Below are positions 1-8,459 of a stretch of DNA of 64,000 bases, in pieces. The notes under the pieces were generated by a model, which worked only from the letters and a program-made list of their open reading frames with translations, made no database searches and had not been told where the DNA came from. A program made the translations under genes and the position numbers. The stretch is from Actinomadura latina NBRC 106108 (GTDB lineage: Bacteria; Actinomycetota; Actinomycetes; Streptosporangiales; Streptosporangiaceae): assembly GCF_001552195.1 (NCBI RefSeq), contig NZ_BCQS01000005.1:1-64000 (forward strand). The letters are read 5' to 3'. How positions within the stretch are numbered: the stretch's first letter is position 1; every line of letters begins with the position of its first letter.

Positions 1-2409
1 GTCGCTGTCCGAGCGCATGGGATCGCTGTCCGAGCGCATGGGATCGCTGTCCGAGCGCATGGGATCGCCGTCCGAGCGCATGGGATCGCCGTCCCGGCGT
101 CCGGGGTCGCCGGCGGGGCGGGCGCGGGCGAGGGCCGCGGCGACCGGGCGCCCGGCGGGGAGCGACAGCAGCGCGGGCGGGGGCGGCGCGTCCCGGTGGC
201 GGTCGCGTTCGGCGCGCCGCACCGCCACGATGCCGCGCAGCCCGCACGGGCCGGAGCCGGGCAGGGTGCCGTCGAACGCGCCGATGGCCTCCTCCACGGT
301 GAGGTCGAGGACGTCCATCGGGTCGTCGAGCGCGCCCGCCTCGGCGAGGTCGGCGCCGAGCCGCCACAGGACCGTGCGGGACAGCCCGAACAGCTGGGTG
401 CGGCAGAACCGGGTGTCCTCGCGCGTCCGGACGAGCCAGCGCATCATGGCCAGCAGCACGTGCAGGACGGCGCGGCGGGCCGGGTCGCGGCAGGCCGACC
501 GGAGCCGCCGCCGGGCGCCGGCCGCCGCGCGCGCCTCGTCGGCGCGGTTGCCGGCGACGGTGGCGCCCTGCCGGACGAACGGCGCGAGCGTCCCGGCGAG
601 CATCCAGGGCCGCTGCCGGGGCGTCGGCGCTTCGAGCTTGAGGTCGTGCACGGCGCGGTCGCCGTAGCGGCGCAGGTAGGCGCGGGCCTCGGCGGCCACG
701 TGCGAGCCGTGCCGGCCGGTCGCGATGCCGTCCCACACGGCGCGCAGGCTCTCCTCGTCGGCCGGGTCGGCGGCGAGGAGCCCGGCCTTCAGGTCCGGGC
801 TCTGCGCGGCGCGCTCGGCGAGGGCGATGGCGGCGCGCGCGGCGGCGAGCGAGCGGTTCTCGCGGCCCCCGCACAGCAGCCCGACGAGCAGTTCGGGCCC
901 GGCGTCCGCCCAGCGGCGCAGCAGTGCCGTCCCGGCGCGCATGACGAGGAGTCCGTAGACGCCGTTCGCGAGCGTGACGCCCCAGCGCGCCGACGCCTCC
1001 GCCCACACCCGCCGGTACAGGGCGATCAGCTCGTCCGGGGGCCGCTCGGCGAGCGGGCGGGCCGCCGGGTCGTGGACGTCCGCCATCACGCCGTCCCACC
1101 AGCGCAGGAACCGCACGGTCGCGCGGCGGTGCCCGGCCGCGCGCCACGCGGTCGCGGGGAGGGCGGCGGCGGCCCGGACCCGCGACCGCGCACGCGGCAT
1201 GCGCACCTCGCCGGTGATGCCCATGGCGTCCTCCCATCCGGCGCGGATCAGGTCGAACACGGGCAGCTGCCCGTGCAGCTCCTGCCAGTCGTCCAGCCGG
1301 TAGTGGACGCGGCCGTCGAGGTGCCCGACCATGCGCGGCAGCCGGTGCGCGTTCGCGCGGAGCCGCCGCGCGGGCACGCCCATCCGCCGGTACAGGTCGG
1401 TGAAGGCCAGCTCGTAGAACATGCGCGCCTGGGAGTAGGTGAGCGCGCCCGAGACCCCCGGGAAGCTCTCGGTGATGTTGTGGTCGCCCCAGTGGACGCG
1501 GGGGCCGTCGTCCCGCGCGCTCTTCGCGAGCGGCCGTGCCTGGACGAGGTGGACGGCGCCGTCGGGGGTGAACGTCCCCTCGATGTCCTGCGGGCAGCCG
1601 AAGTGGTCTTCCACGCGGGCGGCGAGGCCGGCCACCTGCTGCGCCTCCTCGTCGGTCAGCACGGGGGCGACCCTGAGCTCCTCCGGTACCTCGACCACTC
1701 GCGGATCCGTCTCGCCGTCGGCGGGCGGCCCGACCATGCGCCGCTTGGACACGACCTCGGTCCGGACGGTGCCCGTCACCGGGTCGACGAAGAAATGGTC
1801 GATGTCGGCCTTCTCCTGGACGACGCCCTCACCGATCCCGTACGCGGCGGCGATGATGTGGTGCCGCGTCCCGTCACGGGGATCGCGGGTGAACGCGACG
1901 AACGAGCGCGTCCCCGGCACCATGCGCTGGACGCCCACGGCGACCCTGGCGCTCGCCGGATCGACGCCCCTGTGCACCCGGTAGCGGACGGCCTCGGCCT
2001 TGAACGCCGACGCCCAGCAGCGCGCCACCGCCTCCAGCAGCCCGTCCCGCCGGACGTACAGGAAGCTGTCGCTCATCCCGGCGAACGGGTCGTCCGCGGA
2101 GTCCTCTCCCCCGCCGCCCGGGCCCGGCACGACGCAGCCGCGCACGGCCGCCATGCCGCCCTCGCCGATGCGCTCGTCGAAGGCGTCCAGCAGCCCGGCG
2201 GCGAGGTCACCGTCCGGGAGGGTCTTGGCCAGCGCCGAGGCCGCCGAGGCGCACCAGTCCACGGCCGGCGCCGGCGGGACGGGCGGGAGCCGCAGCGCGC
2301 CGAGCGCCCGGTCGAACTCGCCCGCCGGCAGGCAGAAGAAGCCCGGCACGGGGAACCCCGCCGCGCGCAGCGCCTCCAGCCGCGCGAACTTGTGCCCGAT
2401 CTCGCTCAT
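1..2409 (-). CDS. PEP synthase / pyruvate-phosphate dikinase-like protein (partial, C-terminus beyond window)
   Basis: The visible 803 codons carry the ATP-grasp (PPDK N-terminal) domain: a GHKFARL...GFPVPGFF start typical of the family, a VQRMVPGTRSFVAFTRDP segment, and FGCPQDIEG...VQARPL near residue 300, the usual end of the nucleotide-binding half. The following region resembles the linker of PEP synthase and rifampicin-phosphotransferase relatives. The swivelling phosphohistidine domain is not visible, so it must lie left of position 1 if present. Family members move a phosphoryl group from ATP or PEP through a histidine to a small acceptor; the acceptor here is unknown. The ATG lies 2 nt after the stop of the methyltransferase gene, so the two are probably translationally coupled. 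The last visible residues form a D-G/S-D-P-M-R-S heptapeptide repeat, odd for this family. Confidence 0.75.
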   Translation of the reverse strand, partial: MSEIGHKFARLEALRAAGFPVPGFFCLPAGEFDRALGALRLPPVPPAPAVDWCASAASALAKTLPDGDLAAGLLDAFDERIGEGGMAAVRGCVVPGPGGGGEDSADDPFAGMSDSFLYVRRDGLLEAVARCWASAFKAEAVRYRVHRGVDPASARVAVGVQRMVPGTRSFVAFTRDPRDGTRHHIIAAAYGIGEGVVQEKADIDHFFVDPVTGTVRTEVVSKRRMVGPPADGETDPRVVEVPEELRVAPVLTDEEAQQVAGLAARVEDHFGCPQDIEGTFTPDGAVHLVQARPLAKSARDDGPRVHWGDHNITESFPGVSGALTYSQARMFYELAFTDLYRRMGVPARRLRANAHRLPRMVGHLDGRVHYRLDDWQELHGQLPVFDLIRAGWEDAMGITGEVRMPRARSRVRAAAALPATAWRAAGHRRATVRFLRWWDGVMADVHDPAARPLAERPPDELIALYRRVWAEASARWGVTLANGVYGLLVMRAGTALLRRWADAGPELLVGLLCGGRENRSLAAARAAIALAERAAQSPDLKAGLLAADPADEESLRAVWDGIATGRHGSHVAAEARAYLRRYGDRAVHDLKLEAPTPRQRPWMLAGTLAPFVRQGATVAGNRADEARAAAGARRRLRSACRDPARRAVLHVLLAMMRWLVRTREDTRFCRTQLFGLSRTVLWRLGADLAEAGALDDPMDVLDLTVEEAIGAFDGTLPGSGPCGLRGIVAVRRAERDRHRDAPPPPALLSLPAGRPVAAALARARPAGDPGRRDGDPMRSDGDPMRSDSDPMRSDSDPMRSDSD
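2..94. repeat. 21-bp in-frame tandem repeat inside the PEP synthase-like gene
   Basis: Four consecutive copies of a 21-bp unit (core tccgagcgcatggga) plus a partial fifth are visible and continue off the left edge. The first copies are identical; a t-to-c change appears in the inner ones. On the minus strand they encode the heptapeptide D-(G/S)-D-P-M-R-S. The position follows the ATP-grasp half, so the repeat probably forms a charged flexible linker ahead of the mobile phosphohistidine domain. Confidence 0.9.
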
Positions 2410-2411
2410 CG

Positions 2412-3044
2412 TCACCACACTCCCGGCAGCACGCGCGGCCTCCCGGCGGCGTACCGCGCATAGCCCTGGACACGGTCGAGCGCCCGCTCCTCCACCCGGA
2501 TCCGGCGCACCACGGCGCCGATCAGCAGGACCAGCGCCGCCCCGGTCACCGGGCCGGGGAAGAACGCCGTGAAGCCGACGTTGGCGAGCAGCATCCCCGC
2601 GTACGCCGGATGCCGGACGATCCCGTACGGCCCGTCCGTGACGACCCGGTGGCCGTCCTGCCGCACCACGTGGTGCGAGTAGAGCCGGCCGAGCGCGCGG
2701 ATCGCGGCCTGCCGCAGCGCCACCCCGGCCGCGAACACGGCGGCGGGGACGAGCAGCCACGGCGTCCAGCGGTCCCAGGGCACCGGGCGCAGCGACGCGC
2801 CGGCGACGAGCAGGAGGCGGGCCAGCGCGTACGGCACGAGGGTCCGGGTGTCGGCGGGCGGGGCGGCGGAGCGCCGGAAGGTCACCGGGACCTCCAGCAG
2901 CAGCCAGCCGAGGTAGGCCGCCAGCAGCCCCGCCGCGGCCGTCCCCGGCGCGTCGCCCCGCCCCGCGTGCAGGACGATCCCGCAGCTCAGCACCCCCGCG
3001 CCCGCAGCGAACAGCAGGCGCGGCGCGAAGGTCACGAATCCCAT
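2412..3044 (-). CDS. isoprenylcysteine carboxyl methyltransferase-like membrane protein
   Basis: This 210-residue protein has four to five hydrophobic helices and the C-terminal signature of the ICMT/PEMT family: a DGPYGIVRHPAYAG motif followed by a hydrophobic hairpin and a RVEERAL segment, which bind S-adenosylmethionine at the membrane face. Known relatives methylate prenylcysteines, phospholipids or small carboxylates; the bacterial substrate cannot be told from sequence. The ATG at 3044 is used here; an in-frame GTG at 3053 overlapping the upstream stop would add three residues and is a credible alternative. The gene sits 5 nt after the AfsA-like gene and 2 nt before the PEP synthase-like gene, which makes a shared small-molecule pathway likely. 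Confidence 0.8.
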   Translation of the reverse strand: MGFVTFAPRLLFAAGAGVLSCGIVLHAGRGDAPGTAAAGLLAAYLGWLLLEVPVTFRRSAAPPADTRTLVPYALARLLLVAGASLRPVPWDRWTPWLLVPAAVFAAGVALRQAAIRALGRLYSHHVVRQDGHRVVTDGPYGIVRHPAYAGMLLANVGFTAFFPGPVTGAALVLLIGAVVRRIRVEERALDRVQGYARYAAGRPRVLPGVW

Positions 3045-3049
3045 CGGGG

Positions 3050-3850
3050 TCACCGCGCCCGCGTGCGGGCGTACTGCTCCGGGTCCACCGCGTACGCCTC
3101 GTAGGTGAGCGACCCGAGGTCGGCGCCGGTGGAGGCGTCCGCCAGCCTGGCCGCGCAGCGGGACCGGCGCCCGGAGGCGCGGGCGACCGGCCAGCGCAGC
3201 TTGAGCGGGACGTCGCGGCCGACCCGGTACGGGAGGTCCAGCCGCAGCATCACCCACAGCAGCGTCGCGTCCAGCGGGCGGCCGTGCTCCTCGTGCTCCA
3301 GCATCGTCGCGAACTGCCGGCCCGCCTCCACGATCTCCACGGGGCCGCGGAACGCGGGACGCGCGCCGGCCGGCTGCAGGACCTCGGACTCGACCAGCCC
3401 GCGGCCGCGCCGCACCGGCTCGCCGACCAGGATGTTCTCGGGGCGGCGCCGGTGCACGAGCCGGGCCGGGGCCCGCCGCGCGGGGGCCGGCGTCGCGGGC
3501 GGGTCGCCCGGGTCCGCCGGGTCCGCGTCGGCGAACGCGATGGACCCGCCGCACACCTCCCGGCCGGACTGCCGCGCGGCGACCGTCCAGGCGCGGTTCC
3601 GGCCGGGGACGGGGCGGCAGGCCAGCGTCGTGCCCCGGTCCAGCTCGCAGAACCGGGTGAAGTCGAGACCGGCGACGACCCGCCCCGGCCGCCGCCCGCG
3701 CGCCCGCAGCCCGTCGGCGCGGGCGGTGAGCTCCAGCAGGCCGCTGAACAGCAGCATGCCCGGCACATGGTCGAGCGGGTGGTCGAAGTAGAAGGAATCC
3801 GACTCGTCGACCACCAGCTCGCGGAATCGCTCGATAACGGACGCGGTCAT
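3050..3850 (-). CDS. AfsA-type hotdog protein with apparently swapped halves
   Basis: The 266-residue product has both signature pieces of the AfsA (gamma-butyrolactone synthase) family, but in unusual order. The N-terminal half holds FDHPLDHVPGMLLF, normally the C-terminal hotdog motif, and the second half starts with LVHRRRPENILVGEP, normally the N-terminal VHR motif of AfsA, ScbA and BarX. Canonical AfsA condenses a beta-ketoacyl thioester with dihydroxyacetone phosphate to make signalling lactones. The N-terminal half lacks the usual LLLEAARQ continuation (it reads LLFSGLLEL), so catalytic competence is uncertain. The ATG at 3850 has GGAGGG 7 nt upstream; an upstream TTG at 3865 is less likely. 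It is the first gene of a three-gene operon. Confidence 0.75.
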   Translation of the reverse strand: MTASVIERFRELVVDESDSFYFDHPLDHVPGMLLFSGLLELTARADGLRARGRRPGRVVAGLDFTRFCELDRGTTLACRPVPGRNRAWTVAARQSGREVCGGSIAFADADPADPGDPPATPAPARRAPARLVHRRRPENILVGEPVRRGRGLVESEVLQPAGARPAFRGPVEIVEAGRQFATMLEHEEHGRPLDATLLWVMLRLDLPYRVGRDVPLKLRWPVARASGRRSRCAARLADASTGADLGSLTYEAYAVDPEQYARTRAR

Positions 3851-4367
3851 GCGCGCTCCCTCCAATTACCGGCCCCGGGCTCCTCGGCCCACCTACCGAA
3901 AACGACACCGGAGGCCCTTCTCGGAAGGGCGGATAAGCCGAGCGGACGGCCGTCATCTTGCTACAGAAATGCGCATGGCTGAACTGCACCCCTGGGCAGT
4001 CCGGGCCTGGCCGGGCTGCCCAGTCCGGCAGTGCGGCGTCCCCCGGGCACGCAGCGTGCAAGGTCGTCCGGCCTGGAAACCGCATGTCAGCGTCCGCTTG
4101 CAGGGGGCGGCCCGGCGGCCGGCGGGGCAGACCGCGCACGTCATCCGCCCACAATGCGGATTGACAGCAGCGCGTTTCGCCGGACGCTCAGCAGCTTTTT
4201 ACCGCACCGGTCGCACAAGATATATTTTCAAAAGATCGTTCAAATCAGGACGGATACATCCGAGGCTGTGAGGTTGCCCACAAATAATTGGCAGAATGCG
4301 GCCAGGCGGGCGGGGCCCGGTCCGTCCCCCGATCCGTCCCGCTTCCCGGCGGGCCGCCCGTGCGCCG
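3851..4367. promoter_or_regulatory. upstream region of the AfsA-like operon, 517 nt without a gene
   Basis: No convincing coding region is present. Two inverted repeats stand out: gcccttc-tcg-gaagggc at 3914-3930, 64 nt before the AfsA-like start, and atccgc-N7-gcggat at 4143-4161. A markedly AT-rich island at about 4195-4295 contains, on the minus strand, TTGAAC followed by ATATATC and is the most plausible place for a minus-strand promoter. The 4349-4359 GGCGG-G-CCGCC element lies just downstream of the catalase stop and could help terminate it. None of these roles is demonstrated. Confidence 0.4.
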
Positions 4368-6464
4368 TCAGGCGGGCACGTGCGCCTTGTCCCGCGTCCA
4401 GTGCCGGTGCGCCTTCACCGCCTCGATCAGCTCGGCGGGGAACTCCGCGGAGGGCCCCTCGCCGGTGACGACGCCGCTGTCGCTGACCGTGTTCCCGTCG
4501 GCGAACTCCACGGCGGTGATCCCGGCGCGCTCCAGCAGGCCGATGCCTGCGTCGAGTGCCCCGATCGCCTTGCAGTGGACGAACGCCTCGGCGACGAAGT
4601 GCACGGCGTCGCCGTCCTGCGCGAGCGTCCGCACGCTCTCCTCGCCGCCCGGCACGAAGACGGCGTCGTAGAGGACGGACGCCACGGTCGGCATGGCCCG
4701 GGTGACCTCGACCCGGCCGCCGTCCTCGGACTGGACGACGCCGTCCGCGGCGGCGAGGATGTCGCAGACCGCGCCCGCGCCGGTGAGCGCGTCCGCGACC
4801 GCCGCGACGGCGCCCGAGTCGACGCCGTCCGCGACCAGGATCGCGATCTTGCGGCCCTGCACGGAGTCCGCCGGCGAGTTCGCCTGGCTGAGCGCGGGCG
4901 AGGTCCGCCCGTGGTTGGCGGTCACCGGCCCCTGCGGCGGCTCCACGCCGATGCCCTCGGCGACCCGGACGGCGAGGTCGTGGTCGACGTGGTCGAGGTG
5001 CTCGACGACGCCCCGCCGGATGCGCATGTGATCGCACTTGCCGAGCTCGAACCGGAACGCGCCGACGATGTGCTCCTTCTCCCAGTCCGCCATGCTGTTC
5101 CAGAACAGCGTGGCCTGGGAGTAGTGGTCGGCGAAGCTCTCGCTCCGCTTGCGGATCTTGTCGCCGTCCACCCGCTCCCGGTAGTGCCTGAACGAGCCGG
5201 CGCCGCCGACCGCCGGGCAGCCGCCCGACAGCGAGTTCTTGTGGTAGCTCGCCTGCGCCGGGTGGACGTCCATCTGGTGGTAGCCGTCGCGGTGGTGGTT
5301 GCGCACCGGCGCGATCGGCCGGTTGACCGGGATCTGCGGGAAGTTCGGCCCGCCCAGCCGGATCAGCTGCGTGTCCAGGTAGGAGAACAGCCGCCCCTGC
5401 AGCAGCGGGTCGTCGGTGAAGTCGATGCCGGGCACGACGTTGCCGATGTGGAAGGCGACCTGCTCGGTCTCGGCGAAGAAGTTCTCCGGGTTGCGGTCCA
5501 GCACCATCGTGCCGACCGGCCGCACCGGGACCTCCTCCTCCGGGATGAGCTTGGTCGCGTCGAGCAGGTCGAACCCGAACTTGTGCTCGTCCTCCTCCGG
5601 CACCAGCTGGACCCCGAACTCGTACTCGGGGAAGTCCCCGTCGCTGATCCGGTCCCACAGGTCGCGCCGGTTGAAGTCGGGGTCCTTGCCGCCGATCTTC
5701 TGAGTCTCGTCCCAGGCGAGCGAATGGGTGCCGAGCTTCGGTCTCCAGTGGAACTTCACGAACGTTCCGCGGCCCTCCGCGTTGACGAGCCGGAACGTGT
5801 GGACGCCGAATCCCTGCATCATCGCGTAGCTGCGCGGGATCGCCCGGTCCGACATCAGCCACATCATCATGTGCATGGTCTCGGGCTGGAGCTGGACGAA
5901 GTCCCACAGCGTGTCGTGCGCCGACTGCGCCTGCGGTATCTCGTTCATCGGCTCCGGTTTCACCGCGTGCACGAAGTCGGGGAACTTGATGCCGTCCTGG
6001 ATGAAGAACACCGGCATGTTGTTGCCGACGAGGTCGAAGTTGCCCTGCCGCGTGTAGAACTTCGTCGCGAAGCCGCGGACGTCCCGGACGGTGTCGGCCG
6101 AGCCGCGCGACCCGGCGACGGTGGAGAACCGCACGAACACCGGCGTCGACAGCGAAGTGTCGGTGAGGAACTCGGCGGTGGTGTACTCGGCGAGCGACTC
6201 GTGCAGCGTGAAATGGCCGTACGCGCCCGAGCCGCGCGCGTGCACGACCCGTTCCGGGATCCGCTCGTGGTCGAAATGCGTGATCTTCTCGCGAAGGTGG
6301 AAGTCCTCCAGCAGGGACGGGCCGCGCTCGCCCGCGGAAAGCGCGTTGTCCGTGTCATCGATCCGGAGCCCGTGATCGGTGGTGAGCTCCGTCCCCTCAG
6401 GGCTCACCCGCCGCTGGGCCATTTGCTCCTGTTTCGGATCCTCGCGTCCGGCGGCGTCGGCCAT
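4368..6464 (-). CDS. katE: large-subunit catalase (HPII/KatE type) with C-terminal DJ-1/GATase-like domain
   Basis: This 698-residue monofunctional haem catalase disproportionates hydrogen peroxide in the cytoplasm. The catalytic histidine is in [14 protein letters not shown] (His75), the distal asparagine in [12 protein letters not shown] (about 147-149), and the haem-ligand tyrosine in RLFSYLDTQ. After the beta-barrel core the last ~150 residues begin with [15 protein letters not shown] and form the flavodoxin-like GATase1 domain found in large catalases. The ATG at 6464 has GAGGGAG upstream and is preferred over the start 21 codons upstream. The gene is divergent from a PucR regulator across a 281-nt gap that holds a long inverted repeat. 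Confidence 0.95.
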   Translation of the reverse strand: MADAAGREDPKQEQMAQRRVSPEGTELTTDHGLRIDDTDNALSAGERGPSLLEDFHLREKITHFDHERIPERVVHARGSGAYGHFTLHESLAEYTTAEFLTDTSLSTPVFVRFSTVAGSRGSADTVRDVRGFATKFYTRQGNFDLVGNNMPVFFIQDGIKFPDFVHAVKPEPMNEIPQAQSAHDTLWDFVQLQPETMHMMMWLMSDRAIPRSYAMMQGFGVHTFRLVNAEGRGTFVKFHWRPKLGTHSLAWDETQKIGGKDPDFNRRDLWDRISDGDFPEYEFGVQLVPEEDEHKFGFDLLDATKLIPEEEVPVRPVGTMVLDRNPENFFAETEQVAFHIGNVVPGIDFTDDPLLQGRLFSYLDTQLIRLGGPNFPQIPVNRPIAPVRNHHRDGYHQMDVHPAQASYHKNSLSGGCPAVGGAGSFRHYRERVDGDKIRKRSESFADHYSQATLFWNSMADWEKEHIVGAFRFELGKCDHMRIRRGVVEHLDHVDHDLAVRVAEGIGVEPPQGPVTANHGRTSPALSQANSPADSVQGRKIAILVADGVDSGAVAAVADALTGAGAVCDILAAADGVVQSEDGGRVEVTRAMPTVASVLYDAVFVPGGEESVRTLAQDGDAVHFVAEAFVHCKAIGALDAGIGLLERAGITAVEFADGNTVSDSGVVTGEGPSAEFPAELIEAVKAHRHWTRDKAHVPA

Positions 6465-6541
6465 GGTCCAGCTCCCTCGACGATGAATGGGCGTTTCCGG
6501 GCGGCTACCCCCCGGCCCGAGCGGCATGCGCTGTTTGACCG

Positions 6542-6553
6542 GAACTTGAGTTC
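6542..6553. promoter_or_regulatory. GAACT-TG-AGTTC palindrome upstream of katE
   Basis: A perfect 12-bp dyad lies about 78 nt upstream of the katE start codon, in the region expected to hold its promoter. It could be an operator for a stress regulator; no cognate protein is identifiable and the assignment rests only on symmetry and position. Confidence 0.3.
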
Positions 6554-6580
6554 GGTCCGGGGCACCCGTTCCGCGGCGGC

Positions 6581-6644
6581 GCCCTCGCCTTGCGGCCCCG
6601 CGCTTGTCAGCGCGCTGACAAACGCAGGGCCGCGTGGTGAGGGC
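6581..6644. repeat. 64-bp near-perfect inverted repeat between katE and the PucR gene
   Basis: The segment pairs with itself about a centre at 6612/6613 in 27 of 32 positions. Its core TTGTCAGCGCGCTGACAA (6604-6621) is a perfect 18-bp palindrome, flanked by gcggccc/gggccgc (6592-6598 and 6627-6633) and gccctc/gagggc arms (6581-6586 and 6639-6644). It sits in the divergent intergenic region, so a simple terminator role is unlikely. It could be an operator for a dimeric regulator, a cruciform, or a leader hairpin. Confidence 0.85.
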
Positions 6645-6745
6645 AGCTGAGTGTCGCGGATCACGCGCTCTGCCTAAATTGATACGACCGGACGCCTAGC
6701 CGCCCGGAAACGGCGTTTTCGGATCGGGCGATCGGAGGTGGCACC

Positions 6746-7996
6746 GTGACCGCTGCGTACGAGGACGCGCATTCCGCATCACAGGTCCTGGAAGGCCTGA
6801 CGGAGGAGCCGTGGCGGGACGTCCCGGCGGAGGAGGCGCGCTGGATGCGCCCCCGCCTGCCGGACCTGCTCGGCGTGATGGTGAAGGGCGTGCTGCGGCA
6901 CGTCCCCGAGTACGACCGGCCGGGCGACGCGGCCTACTGGCGGGTGGCCGAGGCCGCGGTCGCGCACGCGATGGAGCACTTCGTGCAGATGATCGCCGAC
7001 CCAGACGCCTCGTGGAAGGAGGTGTACCAGGTCTTCTTCGACGTCGGCTACGGCGAGGCCGTCGAGGGCCGCAGCCTGGAGCACCTGCAGAACGCGATGC
7101 GCGTCGGGTCGCGGATCGCCTGGCGGCACCTCGCGGTCGAGGCCGAGCGGCTCGGCCGGCCCCGGGCGCTGATCAGCGTCCTCGCCGAGGCGAACTTCGC
7201 CTACCTGGACGCGCTGGCGTCCGCGGCGGCGCACGGCTACGCGCGGGCCAGGGAGAAGGCGGCCGGGGAGCGCGAGCAGCGCCGCGGCCGGCTGCTGGCG
7301 CTGCTGCTGTCGGACCCGCCGGCGCCGCCCGAGGTCGCCCGCGAGCAGTCCGCCCGGGCCGGCTGGCCGCTGCCGCGGCGGCTCGCGGTGATCGTGCTGC
7401 GGCCGCGGCCGGGCAGCGGCGGCGAGGGCCCGGCCGGACTGCCGCCGTCCCTGCTGACGGGCCTGGACCACGGCCGTCCCTGCCTGGTCATGCCCGATCC
7501 GGACGGCCCGGGGCGGATCGACGAGCTGACCGCGACGCTCGCCGGCTGGACCGGCGCCATCGGCCCGTCGGTGCCGGTGGAGGAGGCCGGGACGTCGCTG
7601 CTGTGGGCGCGGCGCGCGCTCGACCTCGCGCCCGCCGCGCCGGCCGGCCGGGGGGCGCGGCGCGGCGGCGTGCTCGTCCGGGCCGAGGAGCACCTGCCGG
7701 ACCTGCTGCTGCGCGAGGGCGGGACGCTCGCCGCGATCGTGGCGTCCCGGCGGCTCGCGCCGCTGGACGAGGCGGGGCCGCGGCAGGGCCTGCGGCTCGC
7801 CGTGACCCTGCTGGAGTGCATGAAGCACGGCTTCAACGCCACCGGCGCCGCCGAGGTCCTGTGCGTGCACCCGCAGACCGTCCGCTACCGGCTGGCGCAG
7901 CTGCACGACATGTTCGGCTTCGACATCGAGGACCCGGAGATCCGGCTGGAGATGATGCTGCTCCTGCACACCTGGATCAAGCGCCACGGCGGCTGA
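6746..7996 (+). CDS. PucR/CdaR-family transcriptional regulator
   Basis: The 416-residue protein ends with the PucR-type winged helix-turn-helix: a LLECMKHGFNATGAAEVL segment, then VHPQTVRYRLAQLHDMFG. The N-terminal part (about 1-180) resembles the RsbR-like sensory region common in actinobacterial members, and the middle holds a degenerate GGDEF-like region. Such proteins usually respond to a metabolite and control a nearby gene. The GTG start has CGGAGGTGG 6 nt upstream. It is divergent from katE across the long inverted repeat, so katE or itself is a plausible target. It is separated by 89 nt from the Lsr2 genes. Confidence 0.85.
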   Translation: MTAAYEDAHSASQVLEGLTEEPWRDVPAEEARWMRPRLPDLLGVMVKGVLRHVPEYDRPGDAAYWRVAEAAVAHAMEHFVQMIADPDASWKEVYQVFFDVGYGEAVEGRSLEHLQNAMRVGSRIAWRHLAVEAERLGRPRALISVLAEANFAYLDALASAAAHGYARAREKAAGEREQRRGRLLALLLSDPPAPPEVAREQSARAGWPLPRRLAVIVLRPRPGSGGEGPAGLPPSLLTGLDHGRPCLVMPDPDGPGRIDELTATLAGWTGAIGPSVPVEEAGTSLLWARRALDLAPAAPAGRGARRGGVLVRAEEHLPDLLLREGGTLAAIVASRRLAPLDEAGPRQGLRLAVTLLECMKHGFNATGAAEVLCVHPQTVRYRLAQLHDMFGFDIEDPEIRLEMMLLLHTWIKRHGG

Positions 7997-8085
7997 CCCC
8001 GGGGTCGCGTCCTTCCTCGTGAGCCCCCGGAATCCGCTACGGTCGGGGACGCCGCGTAGGCGAGGGGAAGGAAGACACAGAGCAC

Positions 8086-8442
8086 ATGGCCGAGAAGGTC
8101 ATTCGCGTGGACGACATCGACGGCTCCGAAGGGGACGATGTCGTAAAGCGAGACTTCGAAGTCTTGGGTCGGACGTTCACGATCGACTTGAGCGATGACA
8201 ACTACAAGCGGCTGAACGAGATGCTGGACGCGCTCGCGCCCTTCATCGAGAAGGCCGCGGAGGTGAAGCCCGCGGGGAAGGGCCGCAAGTCCCGCGTCGC
8301 GAAGATCAAGGGCTACACGAACGGCGATGTCCGCGAGTGGGCATTGCGTCAGGACATCGAAGTCTCCGAACGTGGCAAGATATCGGATGAGGTCTATGCT
8401 GCATTCATCGAGGCACATCCGGACGCCAAGCCGGACGCATAG
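8086..8442 (+). CDS. Lsr2-family nucleoid protein, divergent paralogue
   Basis: The 118-residue protein has the Lsr2 plan: an N-terminal oligomerisation domain (KVIRVDDIDGSEGDD...FTIDLS), a basic linker, and a C-terminal DNA-binding helix pair (NGDVREWALRQDIEVSERGKISDEV). Lsr2 proteins bridge and silence AT-rich DNA. The AT-hook-like tripeptide that enters the minor groove is RGR in canonical Lsr2; here it is RGK. The last third is also more acidic (SDEVYAAFIEAHPDAKPDA). Base composition is lower in GC than in neighbouring genes. A second Lsr2 gene follows after 17 nt, so the pair is probably co-transcribed and may form mixed oligomers. Confidence 0.9.
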   Translation: MAEKVIRVDDIDGSEGDDVVKRDFEVLGRTFTIDLSDDNYKRLNEMLDALAPFIEKAAEVKPAGKGRKSRVAKIKGYTNGDVREWALRQDIEVSERGKISDEVYAAFIEAHPDAKPDA

Positions 8443-8459
8443 CTAGAGGGAGTCCCCGC

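Noticed and set aside
2..94. A CRISPR-like repeat array
   Set aside because: The 21-bp units are contiguous, lack spacers and lie in frame within a gene.
196..2463. A 755-codon plus-strand reading frame opposite the PEP synthase-like gene
   Set aside because: Its translation is Arg/Ala/Gly-rich and lacks any domain; the minus strand has clear ATP-grasp motifs and a coupled start.
4296..6650. A 784-codon plus-strand frame opposite katE
   Set aside because: It is a high-GC shadow frame; katE on the other strand has all catalase motifs.
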